DNA of 64,000 nt. It comes from Stieleria varia (GTDB taxonomy: Bacteria; Planctomycetota; Planctomycetia; Pirellulales; Pirellulaceae). The DNA lies in contig NZ_CP151726.1 in NCBI RefSeq assembly GCF_038443385.1, positions 7,316,001-7,380,000 of the forward strand, in the 5' to 3' direction. The notes under the pieces were generated by a model. The model was given only the letters and a program-made list of their open reading frames with translations. It was not told where the DNA came from and made no database searches. The position numbers and the translations under genes are program-made. Below, piece after piece: positions 53,246-62,633 of the stretch; position 1 is the stretch's first letter, and each line of letters starts with the position of its first letter.

Positions 53246-54730
53246 TCAAGCCGCGGATTCGGATTCCAGGATGGGTTTCATCACGTTTCCGTGCACGTCG
53301 GTCAGCCGCATGTCACGACCGCTGTAGCGGTATGTCAATCGCGTGTGGTCGATGCCCATCAAGTGCAACACCGTCGCCCAGAGGTCGTAGGGATTCGCCG
53401 GATTCTCAACCGCGTGGTATCCCAACTCGTCAGTCGCGCCGTGAATCGTCCCTCCACGAACTCCTCCCCCTGCCATCCAGATGCTGAAACCGAACGGGTT
53501 GTGATCACGTCCGTTGCTGCCTTGGGAAAACGGTGTACGTCCAAATTCGCCGGCCCAAACGATCAATGTCTCGTCCAACAATCCGCAACGCTTGAGATCT
53601 TGCACCAACGCGGCAATCGGCTGGTCAACTTGCTCACCCATGGCACGGTGACCGTTTTCTAAGTCACCGTGTTGATCCCACGGATTCGCTGCGCCGCCGG
53701 CACCGATCCCGGCGGTCAAACAACTCAGTTCAATGAACCGAACACCGCGTTGGACGAGTCGTCGCGCCAACAAACACTGCCGCGCGTACGCGGAGACCAA
53801 TGGGTTGGATGAGTCGATCCCGTACAACGATTGTGTTTCTTGGGTTTCACCAGACAGGTCGCAGACCTCCGGCACGGCGGTTTGCATCCGAAACGCAGTT
53901 TCGTAGTTCTTGATTGCCGCTGCGATCTGTTGGTCGTTGCCCGTTGCGTCGAGAAACTGCTGGTCAAACAGTTTGGCGAATTCCAAGCGTCGTGATTGGA
54001 TTGCCGGTCCGTCTGGCGATTGCAAGTCGCGAATGGCTTCCGCACGATCGGCTTGCAAGATCGATCCCTGATGCTGGGCTGGCAAGAAACCGTTGCTGAA
54101 AAGCGATACACCGCCGTGCGGCGGGATCGCGTTGCCACTTTGCAGCACCACGTAGGACGGCAAGTTTTCATTCTCGCTACCCAGTCCGTACGCGCACCAC
54201 GCGCCCGCCGCCGGGAAACCCATGAACGGAAACCCGGTGTGCATGACAAAGTTGCCCTGCGCGTGTTCGTTGGCGGTTGTGGTCATCGAGCGGACCACGG
54301 CCAACTCATCGGCCACCGTTCCCAATTGCGGAAACATGCTGCTGATCGGTATCCCGCTTTCGCCGTGCCGAGTGAACTCAAAGGGACTCGCAAAGACGTT
54401 GCCATTGCGATTGAACTGCGTCCGCTGGACGGCAACCGGCATCGGCTTGCCGTGCAATCGGGCAAGCTTGGGTTTGGGGTCAAAGGAATCCACGTGGGAC
54501 ACGCCACCCGACATGTAGCAAAAGATCACATGCTTGGCTCGCGCCCCGTGATGTGTCGCAGGCAACGCGGCACCGGCAGGCAAAGCCTCCGCGTCGAGTT
54601 TGGCATCGCGCCCCGAAACGGAGTTGTGCATCAATCCCGACAGGGCAACCGCGGCGAAACCGCTGGTTCCCAGCGACAACGTCTGTCGCCGAGTCATTGG
54701 GAATCGATCCGTTGGATTGGTTGGAAACAT
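53246..54730 (-). CDS. Tat-exported DUF1501 protein
   Basis: This is a 494-residue protein with a twin-arginine signal ([20 protein letters not shown], from residue 12). The body matches DUF1501, a sulfatase/phosphatase-superfamily-like domain: [20 protein letters not shown], then [40 protein letters not shown] and [20 protein letters not shown] with metal-ligand-type residues and HNPFGF. DUF1501 genes nearly always lie next to PSCyt/PSD1 genes in planctomycetes, as here, 13 nt after the giant gene. The substrate is unknown. Confidence 0.9.
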   Translation of the reverse strand: MFPTNPTDRFPMTRRQTLSLGTSGFAAVALSGLMHNSVSGRDAKLDAEALPAGAALPATHHGARAKHVIFCYMSGGVSHVDSFDPKPKLARLHGKPMPVAVQRTQFNRNGNVFASPFEFTRHGESGIPISSMFPQLGTVADELAVVRSMTTTANEHAQGNFVMHTGFPFMGFPAAGAWCAYGLGSENENLPSYVVLQSGNAIPPHGGVSLFSNGFLPAQHQGSILQADRAEAIRDLQSPDGPAIQSRRLEFAKLFDQQFLDATGNDQQIAAAIKNYETAFRMQTAVPEVCDLSGETQETQSLYGIDSSNPLVSAYARQCLLARRLVQRGVRFIELSCLTAGIGAGGAANPWDQHGDLENGHRAMGEQVDQPIAALVQDLKRCGLLDETLIVWAGEFGRTPFSQGSNGRDHNPFGFSIWMAGGGVRGGTIHGATDELGYHAVENPANPYDLWATVLHLMGIDHTRLTYRYSGRDMRLTDVHGNVMKPILESESAA

Positions 54731-54743
54731 ATGATCGCGCTAT

Positions 54744-57700
54744 CTATCGGAGATAAATGAATTCTTTCATCAGGAACATCGAGCGAGCCAGTTCCGCCCA
54801 GTCGGATTGGCTACCCGCACGCCCCAATCGCAACTTCAACTGATCGAGCTTGCCGCTGAGTTGATCGATGCGACGCTGGGTTTGTAGAACGCTCTGGCGA
54901 TCGGACGGGGCCAATTTCTCCAGCACCATTGCATCGGTCACGATGCGTCCGGTTTGGTGAAACCATTGTTCGATCTGATCGGAGTCCAGTGCGTTGTCAA
55001 AGATCATCGCGGACTGAATCGTTCCACGCAGCATCCGTCCCGGATTTGCCGGCAGATGCCGTACGCCGAAGCTGATCACCCATTCGTTCTTGGGATACCG
55101 GATCGGTCCGTCGCTGCGATACTTCGTTCCGTAGACCTGTCCGTCGCGATAAGCCGTGATTCGCCCGTCGGCGTGATAAACGATCGCCAGTTGAACCGGT
55201 CGCTGGCTGGCCTCTGTTTCGACGGGGACACGAAAAGGTTGCGTTCGTCGAAAATGATCGCTGCCCGACATCCACCGCCCCGGTTGCTGTTCGCCGAAAA
55301 CGATCGAGTCAAAAACGGCTCCGTCACGAGTTTGCACCGACAGCACGCCGCCACCGGATTGGTTCAAATCGTCGAGTCGCACCGTTGCCATGAGCGTCTT
55401 TTCCCCGATCGTTCTATCGATCGGCTCAGTGACTGCATGTCGCATCTTTCCCTCTCTGGGGCCAACGACCAGACCTTCGTCAGACAACGACGCGTCTCCG
55501 ATCAGCTTTGCATCGGCGGTACCCCTTTGATCATTGATGCCGGAGCGAAAATCCCAGCGACCGATCAAATGGGATTCATCCAAGGACGATGCGGCGTCTT
55601 CGTTTTGCTGCAGACTCTCGGCAAGCTGTTCACGGATCGGACGCTTGATGTCGTCGATCTGTTGTTGTAACTGAGTCAGTTGCTGCTGCGTCGCAGCCAA
55701 CGCTTGTTGGTCGGCCTGTCTCTGCTGAGCGACATCCGATAGATACGCCCGAGCAAGCTCTGCTTCCGTCTCCGTCGGCCGCCGACCGAACGCTGTCCAA
55801 AACAATTCGTGCAACCGCTGAGAATCGTCAGGCAGCGTTTCGATTCTGGCGCCCCACTGACCGGCCAAACGCGAAACGAACTCGTTGTTGAGCATGGTCA
55901 ACGACTGCGCGGGCACGTTCGTTGCATTGCGCCGCCCGACCGTCGCGAAGGGTTCTGGGAAATCGAAAACCCTCAAAAAGGGATCCAGTTGGTTGCGGAT
56001 CACGCGAACGTAGACACTGCGGCGCGGCTGATCTCCGGGAACGGGATCACCGAACAAGCGATCGTCTAGCGTTCCAGAAACAGCGAGCATGCCGTCCCGT
56101 ATCGCTTCGGCGTCGAGGCGGCGAATTCTGGCATGGGTCAACAAAGTGTTCTCGGGATCGGTCTCGTCCAAGCCCGATGGTACCGTCGACGACAGTTGCC
56201 AAGTCTCGCTGGTGACCATGGACCTGATCATCGATTTCATCGATCCGCCGTTGCGTGACAACTCGCCCGCCAACCAATCCAGTAGCTCTGGATGAGTCGG
56301 CAGGACACCGAGTTCGCCAAAGTTGTCAGGCGTGGGAACGATGCCGACACCGAACAGATGATGCCACAAACGGTTAACGATCACTCGGCGAGTCAGCGGG
56401 TTGTCATCACGCAACATGTCATCGGCGAGTTGCAATCGTCGAGTTGCGGGATCGTATGGGGCCGCGTCGACTGCGGACAGAAATCGAGCCGGCACCACTT
56501 CGGCGGCATGCTTGTGATCACCGCGGATGTACAGCGGCTGTTGTCGTTCCACCACATCCTCAATGCCCGGCACACGAATCTGTGAGGGTAGCGTTGATTC
56601 CAAACGACGATATTGATCGATCAAGGACGCAGTGTTTGGCAAGCGTCCAAGGTCATTGGCGATCAAACCTGCTCGCAAACAAACGTCCAACATCAACGCC
56701 TGGGAATCGTCGACTTTTCCGTCACGCCACGATCTGATCGCCCTCGTGATTGCCGCTTGATAGATCGCCAGGACGTCATCTAAGGAGTGCGGATCGGTTT
56801 GCCCCGTCAGCAATGGTTGCAGGATTTCCGCAGAATCATTGGGTGGCGATTGGTCGGCGGGCAACACCATGGCTTTGCGAATTCCAAACCACGATCGCTC
56901 GGTGCCTTTAACCAACAGCGGCGCATCTCGCGCGGTGGTGAGTTCCAAATGGATTTTGTCACCGCTCCAATAGCCGACGTCAAAGGACTGCCATTTCCAG
57001 GTTTCCGCCAAATTTTGGACGGGATACACGGTACCGTTTCTCGGATAATCTTGAACAACATATCGCGACGAGCTTTCTCCCTCGCCGATCGTCTGCAACC
57101 AAACCTTCATCGAGGGTTTCAGTTCGATATCCGGCGAACTTAATCTGGCTGCATCACGCGACGAGACGTCATTGGAAATGACTCCGGCGGGATAGATTCC
57201 CTTGAGCACTCGGCCGACTTGCGTATCGATCGCGAATTGCCCTGCACTGCCGGATCGAACGGGCAATCCATTCCCCGCCGCGTGCCATTGTTGGTAGTCC
57301 GTGTTGTCGGCAAAGTCCCACAGGTGATGCCCCGTCGTCTCGGCGTCGGAGTCGTTCGAACCGCCAATACCTTTGATGGCAGCGTACCAAGCCTGCGAAA
57401 CATCCTTGCTTTCCCGCTGACGCTTTGCCGCTTGGATCAGCGGTGATAAGAACGCCGACACATCCTGCGTTGCTGGTGGATCGCCCTTTGCCAAGTCCTC
57501 CAAACGCTGTTTCAACGTATCCGTTTGAGAAAGCCATTCCTCCGCGATCGACCGGCGAATCTCGTTCTTCAGCTCCGCTATCGCATTGCGTGCTGCAATG
57601 TCCCGTTGCGGGTCATCGATCGTGTGACGTGCCGGGCGAGCACCGGCAAGGATTCCGTACAACGCGTAGTAGTCGGCTTGGCTGATCGCGTCAAACTTGT

Positions 57701-58853
57701 GATCGTGGCATCGGGCGCAGGAGACCGTCAGACCCAGGAATGCCTTGGAGAACGAGTTGACTTGATCGTCCGTGAAGCGCACTTTTTCCTCTAATGCATC
57801 GGTCGGTGCAAAGCCGTGAAAGACCATTCGCCAATGCGACGTGCCGATGACAGACTCGTTGATCTGCATCTCATGATTGATTCGCGGCTGTGTCAGCAAG
57901 TCGCCCGCAATGTGCTCACGTAGCAATTGATCAAATGGAACGTCGGCGTTGAATGCGCGGATCAGGTAGTCGCGATAACGCCAGGCACCGTCGATCGCCG
58001 GGTCGCCTTCGCTGCCATGTGACTCGGCGTAGCGAATCCAGTCCATCCAGTGTCGCGCCCAGCGTTCGCCAAAGTGAGGGCTGGCCAACAATTCATCGAC
58101 CAACTCGCCAAACCCGTTTTCGTGGTCCTCCCGCAAACGCATTGTCCATTGCCGGGCTTGCTGCGGTGTTGGTGGTAGTCCGATCAGTGTGTAGTACAAT
58201 CGGCGAACCAGCGTGGTTTCGTCCGCACGGTCGGCGCACGTCACACCAGCCTCACGTTGTTTGGCCGCTACGAATCGATCGATCGCGTATGGCGATCGAC
58301 GCAAAGGCACATCGACGACGTCTATCTCGATAGCAGGCGGCCGGACGTCTCGAATCGGTTGCCAGCACCAATGTTGTTTGCGACGTTGAAAAACGGCGTC
58401 CCAGGAAGTCGCGGCGGTCAATTCGGAATGGGTGGGAGCGGTGGAACGCGGATCATACGCTCCGTCGCCAATCCACTTCTTAAAATCGGCCAACACGGAT
58501 TCAGAAAGTTTTGGACGCCCCTCAGGCATCTCCAGTCCGGCGACTTTGTGATTGATGATCGCCAACAAGCGGCTTTGTTCGGGATGCCCGGGAACGACAA
58601 GCCGACCATCGTCACGGGGTTCCAGCATCGGAGCACGATGGTCCAATGCCAAGTCGGCTTCCGCGGTCTCGTGAGAGTTGTGGCACTCGTAGCACTGCTC
58701 GATCAACACCGGACGGATTTTGGCTTCAAAGAACTCGAGTTTCTGCGGAGCCTCTGCATCGGTCTCTTGCGAGAACGATTTTTCGTGCGCAACCGCGATC
58801 AAGCAAACAGCGGTGATGACAAAGAACGCGAAAACTCGTGGCATCGTTTTCAT
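54744..58853 (-). CDS. PSCyt1-PSCyt2 (DUF1549)-LamG-PSD1 (DUF1553) giant protein
   Basis: This is a 1369-residue protein with signal peptide VFAFFVITAVCLIAVAHEKS. Residues about 35-125 are a planctomycete cytochrome domain (FEAKIRPVLIEQCYECHNSH) with one CxxCH haem-binding motif. DUF1549 follows (PYAIDRFVAAKQREAGVTCA, then FGERWARHWMDWIRYAESHG). DUF1553 is near residues 800-1050 (RLWHHLFGVGIVPTPDNFGE, then RRNATNVPAQSLTMLNNEFV). A coiled coil and a concanavalin-like LamG domain (DGRITAYRDGQVYGTKYRSD) close the protein. It is probably periplasmic and membrane-associated with a role in polysaccharide breakdown (inference). It lies 3 nt after the upstream beta-propeller gene and 13 nt before the DUF1501 gene. 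Confidence 0.92.
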   Translation of the reverse strand: MKTMPRVFAFFVITAVCLIAVAHEKSFSQETDAEAPQKLEFFEAKIRPVLIEQCYECHNSHETAEADLALDHRAPMLEPRDDGRLVVPGHPEQSRLLAIINHKVAGLEMPEGRPKLSESVLADFKKWIGDGAYDPRSTAPTHSELTAATSWDAVFQRRKQHWCWQPIRDVRPPAIEIDVVDVPLRRSPYAIDRFVAAKQREAGVTCADRADETTLVRRLYYTLIGLPPTPQQARQWTMRLREDHENGFGELVDELLASPHFGERWARHWMDWIRYAESHGSEGDPAIDGAWRYRDYLIRAFNADVPFDQLLREHIAGDLLTQPRINHEMQINESVIGTSHWRMVFHGFAPTDALEEKVRFTDDQVNSFSKAFLGLTVSCARCHDHKFDAISQADYYALYGILAGARPARHTIDDPQRDIAARNAIAELKNEIRRSIAEEWLSQTDTLKQRLEDLAKGDPPATQDVSAFLSPLIQAAKRQRESKDVSQAWYAAIKGIGGSNDSDAETTGHHLWDFADNTDYQQWHAAGNGLPVRSGSAGQFAIDTQVGRVLKGIYPAGVISNDVSSRDAARLSSPDIELKPSMKVWLQTIGEGESSSRYVVQDYPRNGTVYPVQNLAETWKWQSFDVGYWSGDKIHLELTTARDAPLLVKGTERSWFGIRKAMVLPADQSPPNDSAEILQPLLTGQTDPHSLDDVLAIYQAAITRAIRSWRDGKVDDSQALMLDVCLRAGLIANDLGRLPNTASLIDQYRRLESTLPSQIRVPGIEDVVERQQPLYIRGDHKHAAEVVPARFLSAVDAAPYDPATRRLQLADDMLRDDNPLTRRVIVNRLWHHLFGVGIVPTPDNFGELGVLPTHPELLDWLAGELSRNGGSMKSMIRSMVTSETWQLSSTVPSGLDETDPENTLLTHARIRRLDAEAIRDGMLAVSGTLDDRLFGDPVPGDQPRRSVYVRVIRNQLDPFLRVFDFPEPFATVGRRNATNVPAQSLTMLNNEFVSRLAGQWGARIETLPDDSQRLHELFWTAFGRRPTETEAELARAYLSDVAQQRQADQQALAATQQQLTQLQQQIDDIKRPIREQLAESLQQNEDAASSLDESHLIGRWDFRSGINDQRGTADAKLIGDASLSDEGLVVGPREGKMRHAVTEPIDRTIGEKTLMATVRLDDLNQSGGGVLSVQTRDGAVFDSIVFGEQQPGRWMSGSDHFRRTQPFRVPVETEASQRPVQLAIVYHADGRITAYRDGQVYGTKYRSDGPIRYPKNEWVISFGVRHLPANPGRMLRGTIQSAMIFDNALDSDQIEQWFHQTGRIVTDAMVLEKLAPSDRQSVLQTQRRIDQLSGKLDQLKLRLGRAGSQSDWAELARSMFLMKEFIYLR

Positions 58854-58856
58854 CCC

Positions 58857-60161
58857 TTACGCAATGATGTCACGGATATCCAGCAGATACACTTGACGAC
58901 CGCCCGCATGTGGACTGTCGACGGTAACGAAGTGCCCGTCATTGCTGCTGCGAGGATGTGTGTCGCAACGCCATTCGCCCGTGTACTCGGGTGGGGAAGG
59001 AAAATGTCCCAGATCGACGCGTCGCCCTGTGGGGACGTGGTACAAGTACACCGTCTGGCGGCGGTCGCCTTTTCCGGGGTACGTGTCGTTCAAAATCCAG
59101 TCGCCGTAGGGAGCGGGCAAGTAGGTGTTGTGCCCGTTGGTCGGCATTTTGTCGTGCCCGATCGCTGCGACCTCGTCCGTCCGATCGGTGAAAACATAGA
59201 ACCCATTTTTTTGTCCCTCGGGACGCGTCCACATCGTGACCTGCTCGTCGTCTTTCCAGATGAAATGCGACGTATAGCCCGACGGATCGAGTTCGTAGAG
59301 ATCACTGCCATCGACGTTGGCCGTGAACATTCGCGTGACAAAGTTGCCGTCAAATTTCAAGGTCGCCGGATCAAACCGTGGTCGATAGCGATGCAGCACA
59401 ATGAATCGCTTGGCCGATGGGCTGATCAACAGGTGATTGAAATAGTGCCACGCGTCGCTGTGCTTGCTGCCGTCAGACCATGGCATCGCGGCGACGTCGG
59501 CCAACGACAGAATCAGTTCGGACTGGCCCGTCGTCAAATCCACTCGCCAGATGCCGGAGTCCGCCGGAGCACGCTGGTTGACGTGCGGGTCGGCCAAACC
59601 GTCGTATCCGTAACCGGGACGCAAGTTGTCGATGCGTCGAAAGTCCACCGACAGACCAAACTTGCCGTCGGGCGAGATCGTGTAGATGGGACGATCGATC
59701 GTCCGTGTCGTGCCGTCGGCAAGCGTGTGAATGCGACAGACAAAGGAGTCTCCCTCGCGGTCATTCCACAACACTCGTTTGCCATCGTCGCCGATCCACT
59801 GCAACATGCATCCCTGTTGCCATCCCCATGCGCGACTGGAACCGATTTCATGCCAGCGGTCTCCATCGGCCGTGTCGCTGAAACCGACTTTGATTTCGTC
59901 GTCCGCAGTTGGTGAGCGACCTTCAAAGCCCACTTCGTTGGCCAGGATCTTGGTGCCGGTGGGATCAAACTGACGTTTGTCATAGTATCCGAACCAATGA
60001 TGCTTTGGACCGCTGGTGATTGCCCGACAAGGGACAAAGGTTTCCAGTGGTCCGACGTCAGCAGCGGAGACACGGCCGGGACACCGGATGGCCGATACGC
60101 CGGCGACCACACCGGCTGCGGCGCCGTAGCGCAGCATCTGTCGACGGGAGATTTCCATCAT
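58857..60161 (-). CDS. Tat-exported beta-propeller protein (oligogalacturonate lyase-like)
   Basis: This is a 434-residue protein with a twin-arginine signal peptide (EISRRQMLRYGAAAGVVAGV). The mature part is built of WD40/PD40-like blades (for example YDKRQFDPTGTKILANEVGF, YTISPDGKFGLSVDF and HFIWKDDEQVTMWTRPEGQK), a fold shared with oligogalacturonate lyase and related propellers. Several His and Asp at blade ends (KHSDAWHYFNHLLISP, WRCDTHPRSSND) could form a metal or active site. Its substrate is unknown. The ATG pair at 60156-60161 follows the Tat logic; the open frame extends to 60506 without conserved features. It lies 3 nt upstream of the PSCyt/PSD1 giant, so they form one operon. Confidence 0.8.
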   Translation of the reverse strand: MMEISRRQMLRYGAAAGVVAGVSAIRCPGRVSAADVGPLETFVPCRAITSGPKHHWFGYYDKRQFDPTGTKILANEVGFEGRSPTADDEIKVGFSDTADGDRWHEIGSSRAWGWQQGCMLQWIGDDGKRVLWNDREGDSFVCRIHTLADGTTRTIDRPIYTISPDGKFGLSVDFRRIDNLRPGYGYDGLADPHVNQRAPADSGIWRVDLTTGQSELILSLADVAAMPWSDGSKHSDAWHYFNHLLISPSAKRFIVLHRYRPRFDPATLKFDGNFVTRMFTANVDGSDLYELDPSGYTSHFIWKDDEQVTMWTRPEGQKNGFYVFTDRTDEVAAIGHDKMPTNGHNTYLPAPYGDWILNDTYPGKGDRRQTVYLYHVPTGRRVDLGHFPSPPEYTGEWRCDTHPRSSNDGHFVTVDSPHAGGRQVYLLDIRDIIA

Positions 60162-60256
60162 GAGGGTTTTTCGCGAGGTGGGACGAAGCAGAAGAAAATG
60201 GCGGGACGAGCAATGCTCAGCCTCCATTGTAACCGACCCGCGAACCGTCAGACGGA

Positions 60257-60460
60257 TCAGCGTTGTTCGCGGTACGTCGTCCAGCTCAAGAACAGCAGCA
60301 GGCCGCCCAGCACGACAAACACAATGTCCATCATCAGACTCGCGGCACCCAATGGGGCGAGACTGCTCATCCCGATCATTCCCATGACCGCATCGGCCAA
60401 GAACAACAGGACGATCAGGATCGACGCAACAAGGCTGATCAGGCAGAGAGCCTTGGGCAT
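60257..60460 (-). CDS. Small two-helix membrane protein, hypothetical
   Basis: This is a 67-residue protein with two hydrophobic segments (CLISLVASILIVLLFLADAV and LMMDIVFVVLGGLLLFLSWT) and a short polar C-terminus TTYREQR. The ATG at 60458-60460 is preceded by an AGG-containing region that could serve as ribosome binding site. It lies about 95 nt upstream of the beta-propeller gene on the same strand. I do not recognise the family, but the hydrophobic pattern and a good start make it likely to be real. Confidence 0.6.
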   Translation of the reverse strand: MPKALCLISLVASILIVLLFLADAVMGMIGMSSLAPLGAASLMMDIVFVVLGGLLLFLSWTTYREQR

Positions 60461-60605
60461 CAATGAACCTCGGAAAAGAGCCAGGTGGGGCGGAGGGGAA
60501 AGACAAGCGTTGGGGGCAACAAGGCCGCAGTATAGTTACAGAGGTCCATCTTTCCCAAGCCTACGCCGCGTCGCTAGATTAACGTTTTTCAAGGTTTCTT
60601 TCCTG

Positions 60606-61916
60606 TTGTGCCGGTTTTTCTTGCCAGACCGGCCGATTGAAACCCAAAAATCATGGTTTGGACGCCTATTTTCGTCCCCAACATCCCTTCGCACCCCGTC
60701 GCTGTCTCTCGATCCCGGAGCTGGTCTCATCGATATTTCCCCGGCCAATCTCGCCGAACTGCTGCAAACAAATCCCTGGAAATGGTGGCGTCAGCAGATG
60801 CCGATCGTCCGCCAGTGGGCCTATTTGGATCACGCCGCGGTTGGGCCACTGCCCGGTCCGACGGCCGACGCGATCCGGCATTTTGCCATGCAAGCGGAGT
60901 GTTTGGGGGACACGGTCTGGCCGCAATGGTCCCGAAAATTGGATCTTCTGCGGTCAAGTTTCGCTGATCTGATCTCCGCCGAACCCTCCGAAATCTGCTT
61001 GGTGCCCAACACGACCACCGGGATCAACATCGTCGCCGAAGGATGGCCGTGGCAACCAGGCGACAGCGTGGTGCTACCCGAAGGCGAGTTCCCCAGCAAC
61101 CTCTTTCCGTGGCAAAACCAAGCCAGTCGGGGTGTCGAGCTGAGAATCATTCCCCGTCGCGATGGACGAGTCGAGGTCGCTGACTTGCTCGATCACGTCG
61201 ACGACAGCACGCGCATGATTGCGGTCAGTTGGGTCGGATACGCCAGCGGATACCGAGTCGATTTGCACGAATTGGTCCAGCAAGCGCACCGGCGTGGCGT
61301 GTTGGTCTTTCTCGATGCCATCCAAGGTCTGGGAATGTACCCGCTGGATTGCCGCCAAACACCGGTCGATTTCCTCGCCGCCGATGGTCACAAATGGATG
61401 CTCGGTCCGGAAGGCATCGGGGTGGCGATGATTCGCCAGGAACATCTGAACACCCTGCGTTGTGGCAACGTCGGCTGGAACAGCGTTCAAGCCTCGTTCA
61501 ACTACGCCCAGCCGGAATTGAAACTTCGCAACTCCGCCACGCGTTTCGAAGCGGGCTCGTCCAACATGCTCGGCGCGAGCGCTCTCTCAGCCAGCGTGGA
61601 CTTGATCGGTGCTGTCAACCAAGCTCACGGCCCCCAGGCGATCGAAAAGCGATTAGTGGAGTTGGCCACGCAATTTCACCACCAACTGAGCGACCTGGGA
61701 ATCGACAGTCGGATGCCGTCGGACCCGCAGCATCGTAGCGGCATCGTGACCTTCGAGGTCCCGTGGGCGGAACCCAACGCGGTTCGCAACGCGGCACTGG
61801 AAAAAAACTGCGTCGTCAGTTGTCGCGACGGCGGCGTTCGAGCCAGCATTCACGCTTACAATGACGCAAGTGACCTGCAGCGTTTGATCGATGTCGTCGC
61901 ATCGCTGAAACCATAG
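60606..61916 (+). CDS. Class V aminotransferase-like (cysteine desulfurase family) PLP enzyme
   Basis: This is about 436 residues from TTG 60606. Fold-type I PLP enzyme features are WAYLDHAAVGPLPGPTADAI, then ICLVPNTTTGINIVAEGWPW, VFLDAIQGLGMYPLDCRQTP with the pyridine-pairing Asp, LAADGHKWMLGPEGIGVAMI with the Schiff-base Lys263, and GIVTFEVP. The family includes cysteine desulfurases and isopenicillin-N-epimerase-like enzymes; no Cys-containing active loop could be assigned, so the reaction is uncertain. There is no ATG or GTG near the conserved start: the first in-frame ATG, 60798, would cut off part of the N-terminus, so TTG 60606 is favoured. coaD follows after 85 nt. Confidence 0.8.
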   Translation: MCRFFLPDRPIETQKSWFGRLFSSPTSLRTPSLSLDPGAGLIDISPANLAELLQTNPWKWWRQQMPIVRQWAYLDHAAVGPLPGPTADAIRHFAMQAECLGDTVWPQWSRKLDLLRSSFADLISAEPSEICLVPNTTTGINIVAEGWPWQPGDSVVLPEGEFPSNLFPWQNQASRGVELRIIPRRDGRVEVADLLDHVDDSTRMIAVSWVGYASGYRVDLHELVQQAHRRGVLVFLDAIQGLGMYPLDCRQTPVDFLAADGHKWMLGPEGIGVAMIRQEHLNTLRCGNVGWNSVQASFNYAQPELKLRNSATRFEAGSSNMLGASALSASVDLIGAVNQAHGPQAIEKRLVELATQFHHQLSDLGIDSRMPSDPQHRSGIVTFEVPWAEPNAVRNAALEKNCVVSCRDGGVRASIHAYNDASDLQRLIDVVASLKP

Positions 61917-62001
61917 CGTCTTTCTCCACCAAAAAAAACTTCCGCTGCACTCACGGCTGATTGTCCCCCGTCTATCCCATCGTCCCCCAAGATCACCGGC
62001 A

Positions 62002-62499
62002 ATGAACAATCCCCGCATTGCGGTTTACACAGGCTCGTTTGACCCCATCACGCTGGGGCATATGCACATCATCGAGCGTGCCTCGCGCTTGTTCGATCAG
62101 TTGATCATCGGAATCGGGATCAACGCGGACAAGCGTGCCTTGTTCACGCCCCGCGAACGTTTGGATTTGGTCGGCACCGTCACCGGAGGAATGGACAATG
62201 TCCAGATCGAGATCTTTGAAGGCCTGGCGGTGGACTTTGTTCGCAGCATGGGCTCACGCATCATGGTTCGCGGCATTCGCCCGCTGACGGACATTGCCGG
62301 TGAGTTCACGATGATGATGGCCAACCGTCAGCTCGACGCCGACATCGAAACCGCTTTCCTGATGGCCGACGAACGATTCGCGCACGTCAGCAGCAGCCTG
62401 CTCAAACAAATCGCGACGCTGAGCGACGACGATGATCAGTTGGCAAAGTTTGTTCCCCAAGCAATCATCGCTCCGCTGCGTGCCAAGCTGCGAGACTGA
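62002..62499 (+). CDS. coaD: Phosphopantetheine adenylyltransferase
   Basis: This is a 165-residue enzyme that makes dephospho-CoA from 4'-phosphopantetheine and ATP. It has AVYTGSFDPITLGHMHIIER with the TGSFDPxTxGH nucleotidyltransferase motif, GIGINADKRALFTPRERLDL, then MVRGIRPLTDIAGEFTMMMA and the C-terminal HVSSSLLKQIATLSDDDDQL with the SSSLLK ATP-binding segment. Its length is normal for the family. It follows the class V aminotransferase-like gene by 85 nt and is followed by a hairpin repeat and the convergent beta-helix gene. The CoaB domain of the same pathway is at 18822. Confidence 0.95.
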   Translation: MNNPRIAVYTGSFDPITLGHMHIIERASRLFDQLIIGIGINADKRALFTPRERLDLVGTVTGGMDNVQIEIFEGLAVDFVRSMGSRIMVRGIRPLTDIAGEFTMMMANRQLDADIETAFLMADERFAHVSSSLLKQIATLSDDDDQLAKFVPQAIIAPLRAKLRD

Positions 62500-62553
62500 A
62501 GAACGAAGATGTTCGCGTGTGAAGGGAGAATTCTGGCGAAAGCCTCTTAACGT

Positions 62554-62608
62554 GGGGCAGGTTTGCAACCTGCCAAATCCCTGAAAAGGCAGGTTTCAAA
62601 CCTGCCCC
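62554..62608. repeat. Hairpin repeat, family F, copy 2
   Basis: Arms of 21 bp at 62554-62574 and 62588-62608 pair with one mismatch around a 13-nt loop. Each arm has the near-palindrome GGCAGGTTTCAAACCTGCC. It lies between convergent coaD and the beta-helix gene and may stop transcription from either side. Confidence 0.8.
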
Positions 62609-62633
62609 TCGATCCATTCACAACCACTCCGGG

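Noticed and set aside
58257..59915. Open frame of 552 codons on the plus strand
   Set aside because: Antisense to the starts of the PSCyt/PSD1 giant and the beta-propeller gene; no recognisable protein.
59997..60605. Upstream extension of the class V aminotransferase-like frame
   Set aside because: It overlaps the beta-propeller gene and the small membrane gene antisense and has no conserved features, so the true start is later.
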